Shown here one piece after another: positions 1 to 9,100 of a stretch of 64,000 nt of DNA. The notes under the pieces are model-generated. The model had not been told where the DNA came from. It did no database searches and was given only the letters and a program-made list of their open reading frames with translations. Every line of letters starts with the position of its first letter. Position 1 is the stretch's first letter. The translations under genes were made by a program, and so were the position numbers. The DNA is from Actinosynnema pretiosum. GTDB lineage: Bacteria > Actinomycetota > Actinomycetes > Mycobacteriales > Pseudonocardiaceae. The stretch lies in the NCBI RefSeq assembly GCF_024171695.1, contig NZ_JAMTCF010000016.1:1-64000 (forward strand), written 5' to 3'.

Positions 1-1
1 C

Positions 2-289
2 AACTTCTCCCCGCACCGGCACCCCGATGTCCGCGCCTGGGCCGCCGACAACAACACCGAACTGGTGTTCCTGCCGATCTACTCCAGCTGGTTGAACTGG
101 ATCGAGTCCGAGTTCGCCGCCCTGCGCTACTTCGCCCTCAACGGCACCGACCACCGCAGCCACACCGAACAGAACGCTGCCATCGCCTCGTTCATCCGCT
201 GGCGCAACGCCCGAGCCCGACCCAAGACCGGCTTCGCCACCGACTCACCCATCCGCACCTGGACCGATTACCCGGCCAGGGCTGCGTGA
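2..289 (+). CDS. IS630-type transposase, C-terminal part (cut by left edge)
   Basis: The reading frame is open from base 2 and ends with TGA at 287-289, so the 5' part lies outside the window. It carries the typical end of a DDE_3/IS630 transposase: NFSPHRHPDV, then VFLPIYSSWLNWIESEFAAL, in which the Glu of NWIE is the expected third catalytic acid. The visible part has no frameshift, but completeness cannot be judged. It directly abuts the remnant of an IS5-family element, so this end of the window is an insertion hotspot. Confidence 0.75.
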   Translation, partial: NFSPHRHPDVRAWAADNNTELVFLPIYSSWLNWIESEFAALRYFALNGTDHRSHTEQNAAIASFIRWRNARARPKTGFATDSPIRTWTDYPARAA

Positions 290-296
290 CAAGCCA

Positions 297-1046
297 CTAG
301 GTTTGTGGTGTGAGTCGGCGGATGGTGGTGCGGATCATCGCCCAGCGGACGATGGCCTCGTGGTGGTGTGGGAGACGTTCGTAGTCGCGGGCGCAGCGGC
401 GGTAGCCGGTGCCGGCCCACACGAGCGAGAGGCGGCCGCCCGCCCGGTCGCAGACCCGTCGGAGCAGGGACCGGGCGGCCCGTTTGTCGTGGATGCTCGC
501 CGGGGTGACCAGCACCGCGATCAGCAGCCCCATCGTGTCCACCACGATGTGGCGCTTGCGGCCCTGGACCTTCTTGGCCGCGTCCCAGCCCCGACTGTCG
601 CGGCCGACGGTCGGGGCGGCGCGCAGCGACTGGGAGCCGATCACCCCGGCCGAGGGCGCCGCCACGCGCCCGGTCCTCAATCGGACCCGGTCGCGGACGA
701 TGTCGAGCAGGCGTTGACTCGCGCCGGCCAACTCCCAGGCGGCGAAGCGCTGGTAGACGGTGTTCCAGGGCGGGAAATCGGCGGGCAGGGCACGCCACTT
801 GGCGCCGTTGTCGACCGTGTGCAGGATCGCGTCCACGACCATGCGGCGGCAGTGCTTCTCGGGGCGACCGCTCTGGCCTGCGAGCCAGGGCGGGTCGGGC
901 AGCAACGGGTCGACGAGAGCCCACTGGGTGTCGGTCAGATCAGTCGGGTAACGACGCCGACGAACGGCCGGTTCGTGGGTGGCGGCCAGATGACAACACG
1001 GAGTGTCGCCGGTGACAGCTCCCGCCGGGATCGGGCAGGATAACAA
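297..1046 (-). pseudogene. IS5-family transposase, catalytically dead copy
   Basis: The frame is open but the protein is damaged when compared with the intact relative at 2332-3210. Both share RRYPTDLTD, GRPEKHCRR and KKVQGRKRHIVVDT. In this copy the second catalytic motif WADTGY reads WAGTGY (Asp to Gly). Immediately after it, 46 residues (138 nt, in frame) are missing, including the WVVERSLAWI block with the third catalytic Glu. Two of three DDE residues are therefore lost. The start is taken as the TTG at 1046, by analogy with the TTG plus AGGAG of the intact copy; upstream in-frame sequence up to 1142 also exists. Confidence 0.85.
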
Positions 1047-1151
1047 CGGAACTCCTGGTGGAACGGCGCTTCGACACCGTCCGATCTGGAAGGAGTTCCC
1101 CTGTCTCCGCACCAAAGAAATTAACCCGCCAGCAGTTCCCAAATAGCCACT
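297..1151. mobile_element. Degenerate IS5-family element (copy 1)
   Basis: The right end, near 1133-1151, matches the right end of the intact copy at 2306-3306 (CAGTTCCCAAA.AGCCACT). The left end lacks the expected AGTGGCT terminus. Instead an AGCCACTA motif in right-end orientation lies at 292-299. The element carries a crippled transposase gene and has no complete pair of terminal repeats, so it is unlikely to move by itself. The left boundary is approximate. Confidence 0.6.
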
Positions 1152-1175
1152 AAGTAAGTAAATCGGTCGAGCTAC

Positions 1176-2153
1176 ATGAAGACGATTTGCCGCATTTGTA
1201 ACAGGAACGCTACAATTGGGGTCATGGACTTTCCGGTAGGCGTAGTATGGCAGGATATTAAGCAGGCGACACTATACTGCGACAAAATAATGCCCTGTGC
1301 GGGATACGACGAGGTTCCCGCTGAGTTTCGCATAGACTTCGAGACCCTGAAGCCTACATATCGGCAACTGGCTTCGGAATATGTTCCAAATATCGGCGAG
1401 TCCGAGTGGGAAGCATTTGTTCGCTCCATTCATACGCCGGATTACGAATACGATGACGAGACCTCATGGACGGCTGATGACACGGTGTACGCCGCCGCAC
1501 GCGCCCTTTCCTTGAGGGGGGTAGATTGCTTCACTTTCACTAGCAGGTCTCACAGGTGGGCTGAAGATGACAGGTTGTTGCAATATTCGTACTACGAAGA
1601 GAGGCGTGAGTGGTATGAGTCTCATGGTAGACAAAATGGCGAACTAGAGCCTCCACGGTATCCTTCAATTAAAACAAATAACATGGTGGAAGTGCAATTG
1701 CATCGCATGAATGTGGTAAATACGGAGCTCGCCCCCTGGGAGCAGGTTTACGATTTCAAGAAAGACAATGAATCGGTACGCGCCCTGCGTGACATGCGAC
1801 TCTTGTTCGACGAAAAATTGCGAGACAAAAATTTTAGCTTTGTTGAAGATTATATATCAAAGAAGCTGGACGACTATGAACTGGCACGGAAGAAACACGG
1901 ATTTGAAACTGCAACAGGTACACTGCAGTTGTTTTTGAATTCAAAGTCGGCCGCTGGGGCCGGGGCAATCGCGGCAGCGGGAATCATAGCCGACAAAAGC
2001 GCGATCTCCGTTCCTGCCTTTAGTGCGGCCGTTGTCCTAGAGTTGGGAAATGTCATTGTAAATATTATCAATCGCCGTAAGAGTTTTACCTTTTTCGGAA
2101 AAAATGCCGATCTAGCTTATGTATTTATGGCGCGCGGACAATTGCGGTCATGA
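1176..2153 (+). CDS. Hypothetical protein, AT-rich cargo between two IS elements
   Basis: A 325-residue protein that I do not recognise. The N-terminus has a CRIC cysteine pair, and a second possible start lies at the Met of MDFPVGVVW (base 1224). The middle is rich in acidic and aromatic residues. The last quarter has a long low-complexity Ala/Gly/Val stretch (roughly residues 258-300) that could be a helical hairpin or membrane-associated segment, followed by a basic tail. Codon use is strikingly AT-rich (AAA, AAT, TTT, ATA frequent), unlike every other gene here. It lies between two related IS5-family copies in the same orientation, which suggests recent acquisition. No ribosome-binding site is convincing for either start. 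Confidence 0.6.
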   Translation: MKTICRICNRNATIGVMDFPVGVVWQDIKQATLYCDKIMPCAGYDEVPAEFRIDFETLKPTYRQLASEYVPNIGESEWEAFVRSIHTPDYEYDDETSWTADDTVYAAARALSLRGVDCFTFTSRSHRWAEDDRLLQYSYYEERREWYESHGRQNGELEPPRYPSIKTNNMVEVQLHRMNVVNTELAPWEQVYDFKKDNESVRALRDMRLLFDEKLRDKNFSFVEDYISKKLDDYELARKKHGFETATGTLQLFLNSKSAAGAGAIAAAGIIADKSAISVPAFSAAVVLELGNVIVNIINRRKSFTFFGKNADLAYVFMARGQLRS

Positions 2154-2302
2154 CATAGTGGGTGTACTGTAAATAAAATTTTTGCGTTAAGTTTGTCAAA
2201 TAAATTAAAGAAATGCCAGAATGGCAATTTTCTGTGACCCGCGCTTGACATTCAATAATAGCAGCGCAATTTTTATCGTGATGTTGCAGGTTGTGGTGCG
2301 CG
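2154..2302. other. AT-rich gene-free stretch
   Basis: This spacer continues the low-GC composition of the preceding gene up to the left end of the intact IS. No gene, clear hairpin or promoter is convincing here. The composition break falls at the IS border, which supports a foreign block inserted with, or before, the IS copies. Confidence 0.4.
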
Positions 2303-2305
2303 CTA

Positions 2306-3306
2306 AGTGGCTTTTTGGGGACTCTGATCTGTCATGCGAGTCGGCGGAGGATGATGCGGATCATCGCCCAGCGGACGTGGGCTGCGTGGTGGCGTGGGGG
2401 GCGTTCGTAGTCGCGGGCGCAGCGACGGTGGCCGGTGATCCAGGCCAGGGACCGTTCCACTACCCAACGCCTTGGTAGCACCTGGAACAGGGTTTTGCGT
2501 GGTCGGGACACCACCTCCACCCTCAATCCGAGGGTGGTGTGGGCCCAGCTAGGAAAGGCGCCGTGGTAGCCGGTGTCCGCCCAGACCAGTGACAATCGGG
2601 CGCTGGCGCGATCCCGGACCCGTCGGAGCAGGGACAGGGCGGCGCGTTTGTCGTGGATGCTAGCCGGGGTGACCAGCACCGCGATCAGCAGCCCGAGGGT
2701 GTCCACGACGATGTGGCGTTTGCGGCCCTGGACCTTTTTGGCCGCGTCGTAGCCGCGGCTGTCGCGGTTGACGGTCGGGGCGGCGTGTAGTGACTGGGAG
2801 TCGATCATCCCGGCCGAGGGCGCCGACACGCGCCCGGTCCTCAACCGGGCCCGGTCGCGGAGCGTGTCGAGCAGGCGTTGGCTGGCGCCGGTCAGCTCCC
2901 AGGCGGCGAAGCGCTGGTAGACGGTGTTCCAGGGTGGGAAGTACGTGGGCAGGGCGCGCCACTTGATGCCGTTGTCGACCGTGTGGAGGATCGCGTCGAC
3001 GACCTGGCGTCGGCAGTGTTTCTCCGGACGCCCGCCCAGCCTTGTGAGCCAGGGCGGGGCGGGCAACAGCGGGTCGACCACCGCCCACTGGGCGTCGGTC
3101 AGGTCGGTTGGGTAACGACGTGTCCGCACGACGGGTTGGTGGGTGGACGCCAGGCGGCAGCACGGGGTGTCGCCGGTGACAGCGCCCGCCGGGGTCGGGC
3201 AGGATAACAACGGAACTCCTGGTGGAGCGGATGCCTAGACAACACCCGATCTACCATGAGTTCCCCCGTCTCCGCACCACAGAGCAGCAGTTCCCAAACA
3301 GCCACT
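2306..3306. mobile_element. Intact IS5-family insertion sequence (copy 2)
   Basis: Imperfect terminal inverted repeats are visible. The left end 2306-2319 reads AGTGGCTTTTTGGG and the right end, reverse-complemented (3306-3293), reads AGTGGCTGTTTGGG. A TA dinucleotide flanks both ends (2304-2305 and 3307-3308), as expected for the TA-target groups of the IS5 family. The element holds one uninterrupted transposase gene. Its right end is immediately followed, at 3310, by the left repeat of another IS, so one element may have inserted beside or into the other. Confidence 0.75.
2332..3210 (-). CDS. IS5-family transposase, apparently functional
   Basis: A 292-residue DDE transposase. Landmarks in order: RRYPTDLTDAQWAVVDPLLP (N-terminal DUF4096-like region), IDSQSLHAAP with the first Asp, KKVQGRKRHIVVDT, VWADTGYHGAF with the second Asp, and RRWVVERSLAWITGHRRC with the Glu. 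All three catalytic residues are present and the frame is intact. The TTG start at 3210 is preceded by AGGAG at a spacing of 5, which is why it is preferred over the internal GTG of VRTRRYP. Transposition from this copy is plausible. Confidence 0.85.
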   Translation of the reverse strand: MLSCPTPAGAVTGDTPCCRLASTHQPVVRTRRYPTDLTDAQWAVVDPLLPAPPWLTRLGGRPEKHCRRQVVDAILHTVDNGIKWRALPTYFPPWNTVYQRFAAWELTGASQRLLDTLRDRARLRTGRVSAPSAGMIDSQSLHAAPTVNRDSRGYDAAKKVQGRKRHIVVDTLGLLIAVLVTPASIHDKRAALSLLRRVRDRASARLSLVWADTGYHGAFPSWAHTTLGLRVEVVSRPRKTLFQVLPRRWVVERSLAWITGHRRCARDYERPPRHHAAHVRWAMIRIILRRLA

Positions 3307-3309
3307 TAG

Positions 3310-4180
3310 ACCTCCTTTCGGAATGAGTTGGTTGGGGTTTTGGCTGGTGGGAAACCCGGTAGGATATGGCTGCGCCATGGATTGTCGGTAACGAGCTGTG
3401 GGACCTGGTCGAGCCATTGATCCCGGTCCCGACCAGGCACTTCCGCCACCCCGGCCGCAAACGGCTGCCCGCCCGCGAGTGCCTGCAGGGCATCCTGTTC
3501 GTACTGCACACCGGCATCGGGTGGGCCGACCTGCCCACCGAGCTCGGCTTCGGCTCCGGTTCGACCTACCGCCGCAGAATGCTCGAATGGGTCGAGGCAG
3601 GGGTCTGGCAGCGCCTGCACGAGGTGATGCTGACCGAGTTGCACGCTGCCAACAGGATCGACTGGTCACGCGCGGCGATCGACTCCTCCCACGACAGGGC
3701 ACTAAAAGGGGCACTTCACGGGTCCGAGCCCGGTCGACCGCCGCAAGACCGGGGCGAAACACCACTTGGTCGTCGACGGTGCCGGTCACCCACTGACCAT
3801 CGCCGTCAGCGCGGCCAACACCCACGACACCGGCACACTAGGCGAGATGGTCGACGCCCCGCCCCGCGTCGCGGGCACACCCGTACATCCGAGGTGGCGG
3901 CCGCAGGTGCTGCTCACCGACCGCAGCTAGGGCAGCCAGGCCAACCGGAACACCCTGCACCAGCGGGTGATCGTCCCGCTGATCGCCCGACGCGGACAAA
4001 CCCACGGTTCGGGCCTGGGCGCGCTGCGCTGGGGGTCGAACGCACCCTGTCCTGGCTGCGCCAGTACCGACGCCTCCGTGCCCGCTGGGACCACCGGGCC
4101 GGCCTGCACCAAGACTTCCTCAACCTGGCCTGCGCACTGATCCGTCACCGACGACTCCACTCATTCCGAAGCCAAGAGGT
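3310..4180. mobile_element. Decayed IS5-family element of a different group
   Basis: Terminal inverted repeats are recognisable. The left end is ACCTCCTTTCGGAATGAGTTGG (3310-3331, given in pieces: ACCTCCTTTC, GGAATGAGTTGG). The right end, 4180-4157 on the complement, reads ACCTCTTGGCTTCGG then AATGAGTGG. The inner GGAATGAG core is shared. The single transposase gene inside is broken by two frameshifts and a stop. The left end touches the preceding IS at 3309. Confidence 0.65.
3366..4180 (+). pseudogene. IS5-family transposase, frameshifted
   Basis: The gene starts well (MAAPWIVGNELWDLVEPLIP, IGWADLPTELGFGSGSTYRR, AAIDSSHDRALKG). The frame is lost near 3715 and continues one frame over as FTGPSPVDRRKTGAKHHLVV, which meets an in-frame TAG at 3928-3930. 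It then returns to the first frame near 4033 as VERTLSWLRQYRRLRARWDH. At least two indels and one nonsense mutation separate the three catalytic blocks. The element can move only if supplied with transposase in trans. Confidence 0.85.
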
Positions 4181-4560
4181 CCGCCCACAACGAGCCCGAA
4201 GTCGCCAAGAAGTTGGGCTCCGATGGGCTCAAGCGGCTTCAGCGGGAGCTGGCTGACGCTATTGTGACCTTGGCGACCGAGCTGGAAGGGGCGGCTGGTC
4301 AGATCGAGTGGCCCTGGTCGGAGCAATCGGCCGAGCTCAGAACTCGGGACGTTCACCTGGCCTTGTTCGGTTTTCTCCACGGTCCGAGGGTAAACAACCC
4401 GGCCGCGATCCTGAAGCGCTGCGGTTTCAGAACACCGTCGACTTGCGGTGGGGCGACGATTGACCGGAATGCCCGTTCGAGAAGCGCGGTCGCCCCAATG
4501 GAGTCTGTCGCCCCCGCGCCACCGCCGGACATCCTGGGGCACCGAGCGCGGAGGGGTCGG
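4181..4560. other. Gene-free leader between IS remnant and LuxR-type gene
   Basis: About 380 bases. An open frame in phase with the downstream regulator runs through here from 4213, but it shows no conserved domain, and its composition differs from the regulator. The credible start with a ribosome-binding site is at 4561. The stretch probably holds the promoter of that gene. I cannot point to a specific -35/-10 pair. Confidence 0.4.
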
Positions 4561-5523
4561 ATGTCCGAGCTGCCACCGAGGATGGGGCCCGCCACCACCG
4601 CGATCCTGCGCGAGGCCCACCACAAGATCCTCGCCTTCGGCGACGACCGGTTCGCCGTCTACGACCAGGTCATCCGCACCCTGGCCAAGGTCGCGCACGT
4701 CGACTCCTCCTACATCGGCCTGCTGCACGGCCACAAGGTCCGCTACGTCTACGGCACCGAGGACCAGCGGTTCGACGACCCCGTGCTGCACGCCTACGGC
4801 CCGCGCGGGCCCGTCGCCTGGCTGCTGCGGCACCGCCAGACCTACCTGCACCGCTACGACGGCGGGGCCGTGCTGCGCGCCGGGACCTCGTTCGGCGACG
4901 TCACCCGCCGGTCCGCCGACGTCGTCACCGCGCCCATGCTGCGGCCCGAGCGCGACGCCCCGGACTCGGTCATCGGCATGGTGTCCCTGCACAGCTACAC
5001 CCCGGACGTCTACGACGACGAGGCCGTGCGCGCCTGCGAGTGGCTGACCGGCGTGCTGGCGCGGGTGCTGGTGCGCCAGGACGAGGACCGCGCCGCGCTG
5101 GCGGACCTGGCCGGACCGGGCGCGGACGCGGCGGGCGCGCTCACCTCGCACCGGGTGGTCGAGTACCTGTCCGGCCGGGTCGGCGGCATCCGGCGGACCG
5201 CGCTCGACGCGCTGGAGGACCCCGACGCCGACCTCCGCGCGGCGCTCGCCGAGGTCATGGCGGGCTGCGAGCGCGTCCAGTACGAGCTGATCGACCTCAC
5301 CGCCCGCGCCGACACCGGCCCCGCCGCCCGGTTCGACGCGCTCACCCCGGCCGAGCGCACGGCGGCGCTGCTCCTCGCGCGCGGCCTGGGCAACCGGGAG
5401 ATGGCCGCCGAGCTGGGGCTGAGCGTGCACACCGTCAAGACGCACGTGAAGCACGTCCTCGCCAAGTACGGCATGACCGACCGGGAGCAGGTGGCCGCCG
5501 ACGTGCGGCGGCGCGTGCAGTGA
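4561..5523 (+). CDS. GAF-domain LuxR-type transcriptional regulator
   Basis: A 320-residue regulator. Residues about 15-185 form a GAF-like sensor domain (AVYDQVIRTLAKVAHVDSSY, then MVSLHSYTPDVYDDEAVR). After a helical linker, the C-terminal 65 residues are a LuxR HTH: LTPAERTAALLLARGLGNRE, followed by GLSVHTVKTHVKHVLAKYGM. The ATG at 4561 is chosen because GGAGGGG lies at 4550-4556 with a short spacer. The frame is open further upstream but that extension looks non-coding. The ligand sensed is unknown. A small secreted protein gene lies just downstream in the same direction. Confidence 0.8.
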   Translation: MSELPPRMGPATTAILREAHHKILAFGDDRFAVYDQVIRTLAKVAHVDSSYIGLLHGHKVRYVYGTEDQRFDDPVLHAYGPRGPVAWLLRHRQTYLHRYDGGAVLRAGTSFGDVTRRSADVVTAPMLRPERDAPDSVIGMVSLHSYTPDVYDDEAVRACEWLTGVLARVLVRQDEDRAALADLAGPGADAAGALTSHRVVEYLSGRVGGIRRTALDALEDPDADLRAALAEVMAGCERVQYELIDLTARADTGPAARFDALTPAERTAALLLARGLGNREMAAELGLSVHTVKTHVKHVLAKYGMTDREQVAADVRRRVQ

Positions 5524-5635
5524 CCCGCCGGGGGCACGCGCCGCCCCGCCCCGCCTCACCCCGCGAGCGATACCGGGCCGCCCGGCCGCCGACCAGCATG
5601 GGAGGCACCAGCCGCAGCGAGGACACGGAGGCCCC

Positions 5636-6049
5636 ATGCGCACCACCGGGAAGATCGCGGCACTGCTCGGAACCACCGCCGCACTGCTCGCGCTGACCAC
5701 CGGCGCCGCCACCGCCGGACCCGAGCACCACAACACCGACCCGCTCGGCACCGGGTGCGCCTCCGGCGCGAGCACCATCCGCTCGGGCTCGGTCGGCGGC
5801 ATCAACTACGAGATCCGCTACTCGGCGGCCTGCGGCACCAACTGGGTCCGCGTCCCCGCCCTCAGCGGCACGGTCTACATGCTGATCCGCTCCGACTGGG
5901 GCGGCTCGGCCGTGGGCGGCTACCAGACCGGCAGCGGCGGCTCGCACTGGACGCCGCAGGTCTACGCGCCCGGCAGCACCTGCGTCACCTTCTGGGTGCA
6001 GCGGATCGGCGGCGGCGACCCGGCCACCGGCAACGTCCGCCTCTGCTGA
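5636..6049 (+). CDS. Small secreted DUF2690-like protein
   Basis: A 137-residue exported protein. The N-terminus is a Sec signal peptide (MRTTGKIAALL, hydrophobic core, then ATAGPEHH). The mature part has GTGCASGASTI and YEIRYSAACGTNWVRV, the Cys-containing pattern of DUF2690 proteins, and ends in a Cys (NVRLC). The four cysteines probably form disulfides outside the cell. GGAGG precedes the ATG. Function unknown; the family is common in mycelial actinomycetes. A strong hairpin follows the stop. Confidence 0.75.
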   Translation: MRTTGKIAALLGTTAALLALTTGAATAGPEHHNTDPLGTGCASGASTIRSGSVGGINYEIRYSAACGTNWVRVPALSGTVYMLIRSDWGGSAVGGYQTGSGGSHWTPQVYAPGSTCVTFWVQRIGGGDPATGNVRLC

Positions 6050-6061
6050 GCACGCGCCGCG

Positions 6062-6098
6062 CCCGCGCCGCCCGGACGCGGGGTCCGGGCGGCGCGGG
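6062..6098. terminator. Bidirectional hairpin terminator
   Basis: A perfect 16-bp stem, CCCGCGCCGCCCGGAC (6062-6077) against GTCCGGGCGGCGCGGG (6083-6098), with loop GCGGG. It lies between the ends of two convergent genes (stops at 6049 and 6102), so it can serve both. Confidence 0.8.
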
Positions 6099-6101
6099 GG
6101 C

Positions 6102-9100
6102 TCACCCGCAGCTGAGCACCGGGTTCGCCCAGTCGGCGTGGTCGTGCGCGTTGCCGTCACCGCCGTCGGTCACCCGGAACGACAGCACCCGCGCCCCGGA
6201 CGTGTCGACGCTGATCGCCTCGGCCGCGCTCCGCCCGGTCAGCACCGGGCTCAGGTAGACCTGCCGCCCGTCCGCGAGCACCTCGAACCGGACGCTGCCG
6301 GTGCCCCCGGTCTCGTCGTCCACCCCGACCACGGCGGTCAACCGCGCGCACCTCCCGCCGGTGTGCACCCGGAACTCCGAGTCCGCGTGCACCCCGACAC
6401 CGACGTCGAACCCGGTGCCCCGCAAGCGGATCGGGTTGCCGTCACCGCCCGAGTCCTCGCCGTTGCTGCGGTCGCGCTCGATCGGACCCCACCCGTTGCG
6501 CTCGTCCAGGAACTCCAGCGCGGACACCCGAGCCTCACCGCGCGGCGCGCTCGGCACGGCGGTGAAGTCCCGGCTCAGCGTCGTGGTCCCCTTGCCCGCC
6601 ACCACGTCCACGAACACCGGCCTGGTCCCGGTCGGCCCGCCCTCGCGGGTGAGCACCACCCGCGCCGACCCACCGGACAGGTCCACCGACGCGGGCGTCG
6701 CCGTCCAGCCGTCCGGCACGCCCACCCTGGCCCGCGCGGGCGACGGGCACGGCCGGGTCACCACCAGCTCGGCCTCCACCCGGCCACCCGGCTCCAGCGC
6801 GGTGTCGGCGGCGTTCAGCTCCACGGCGGGCACGCAGTCCACCTGACCGCCCAGCTCGCCCGTGACCGCCTCGGCCGGGGTGAGCGGGCGCAGCAGCACC
6901 GAGTACGCGTACTCGGTCCCGGCCTCGACCTGGTACGGCTGGAGCGGCTCGTGGAACGTCTCGCCCACACCGGTGACCCGGTGCGCGGCGTGCAGCGTGG
7001 TCCAGCCGTCGTTCTGCTTGAGCGCGAACGGGTAGGCGGCCCGGTCCAGGTCGTCGTGCCGCGACACCCGCACGTCCAGGTCGCCCGCCACCAGCAGGCC
7101 GGAGCGCCCGTCGGACAGCGTCGCCCACCGGGTGTCCGCGTGGTTCCCGAAGTCCTGCGGCTTGTAGTAGTCGTGGAACTGCTCGTCCACAGTGGACTTG
7201 TACAGACCGATCGGGTCGCCCGACTTGCGGTCGTCGTAGTTCTCGCCAGGCCCGCGCCCGTACCAGGTGAACTGCCGGTACCGCTCAGGAACCCTCAGCG
7301 TGAAACCGATGCCCGGCAGGTAGCTCAGGTCCCGCATCGCGCCCTGCGCGGCGACCCGGTGCCCGACGTGGATCTCGCCGTCGCCGGTGATCCGGTAGGT
7401 GAAGGTCTGCCCGAACGACGACCCCGCCACCGCCTGCGCGGTCGACCTCACGGTGACGACCGCGTCCGCCGAGTCCCGGCCCACCTCCACGCTCGACGGC
7501 GTGGTGGTCAACCGGTCCAAACCGTTGCGGTACCAGGAGCCGTCCTCGCTCATGAACTCGTTGGACAGCGGCGCGCGCCACGCGTCCAGCTCCGGCCCGG
7601 CGGTGAGCAGCTCGTCCCCGCGCACGCGCATCGACGTGAGCGTCCCGGTCCTCTTGCTGATCGCGTAGCGGAAGCCTTGGCCGGACACCACGACCTCGTT
7701 CCCGTCCTGCGTCGTGGTGGTGCTGCCGGACCGCAGGCCCGTGTGCAGCCCGGCGATCCGGTCGCCGCCGAGCGGGAACTGGGCGATGCCGACGTCGTCG
7801 CCCGCCCGGTCGGTCGCGCGCACGGTCAGCAGGCGCTCGGTGACCGCCGACCGGTCCGGCAGCTCGACCACGCCCGGCACGAGCGGACCCCGGTGGTCGT
7901 CCACCACGCGCCCGTTGTCCGTGACCTCCCAGCGCAGCTCCAGGTCGTCGGTTCCGGTGAACTGCCGCTCGCTCACGATCGTCAACCGGTTGTCCGCGAA
8001 CGAGAACCGGATGGGGGAGTGCACCGCCATCAGCTCGGTGGTCTCCGGCTGCGGCCTGCGGTCCGCCCAGACCAGCCCGTCGACGCCGCCGGTGCCCGCG
8101 CCGTAGGACTGCTGCCTCCCCTCGTCCTCCACGGTCTCGAAGTCCAGCGCCAGCACCGCCGAGCCCTTGGGGTCGGCCGCCAGCTCGGACCCGGTCAGCG
8201 CCCGGTGGTAGATCCGCACCTGGTCGATCGCGCCGTGCGCCATCCGGGTGCGCACGTTCTCCTGCATGGTCTCGGAGTTGCGCCCGATGTTCACCGGCCA
8301 GTGCGACGGGTCGACCGTCCCGGTGAAGGCGGTCTCCGCGACCTGCTCCCCGTCGATCAGCAGCCGCAGCGCCGCGCCGTCGAACGTGCCGGTGACGCGG
8401 TGCCAGTTCCCGGTCCAGTCGGCGGGCACCTTCGCCCGGACGGTGCGCCAGGTCCCGCTGTGCACGAAGAACTCCAGCGTGGTGGCGTCAGACATCTTCA
8501 GCGCGTACTGGTGATCGCCCTTGGAGATGACCGTGAAGTCACCGGTCCACGCGCCGGGCCTGACCCAGGCGTCCAGGGTCAGCCCGTCCCGCACCTCGTC
8601 GAACCTCCGGTCCCGGTAGACCTCGACGAAGTCGTCCAACCCGCTCAGGTGCAGCGCCTTCCCGCGCGGTCCGTCCACTCGGGACGGTTTGCCGGACAGC
8701 CACGCCAGGATTCCGCTCGCGTCGTCCGGGGTCGTGTGCAGGGGCAGGGCGATGTTCTGCTCCGCCCAGTCCCAGATGAACCCGCCCTGCACCTGCGGGT
8801 AGGCGCGCACGACGTCCCAGAACTCCTTGAAGTTCCCCAGGCTGTTGCCCATCGCGTGCGCGTACTCGCCCATGATGATCGGCTTGGTCGTGGTGCGCGC
8901 CTTCGCCTCCAGGCTCGACGGCGACGGGTAGCGCGGCCCCGCCACGTCCGCGAACGGCGCGTCGCCGTCCGGCACGTTCGGCTGGTGGTAGAGCGGCCGG
9001 GTGTCGCGGGCCCGCGCCAGCTCGGCCATCGCGTGGTGCGCCCTGCCGAGCCCTGCCTCGTTCCCGGTGTCCCACATGACCACGCTCGGGTGGTTCTTGT

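Noticed and set aside
4213..4560. N-terminal extension of the LuxR-type regulator
   Set aside because: Although in frame, it lacks domain similarity, borders an IS remnant, and a good ribosome-binding site stands before the internal ATG at 4561.
4120..5805. Long minus-strand open frame opposite the LuxR-type gene
   Set aside because: No domain, repetitive Gly/Ala/Arg composition and overlap with a clear GAF-LuxR coding region.
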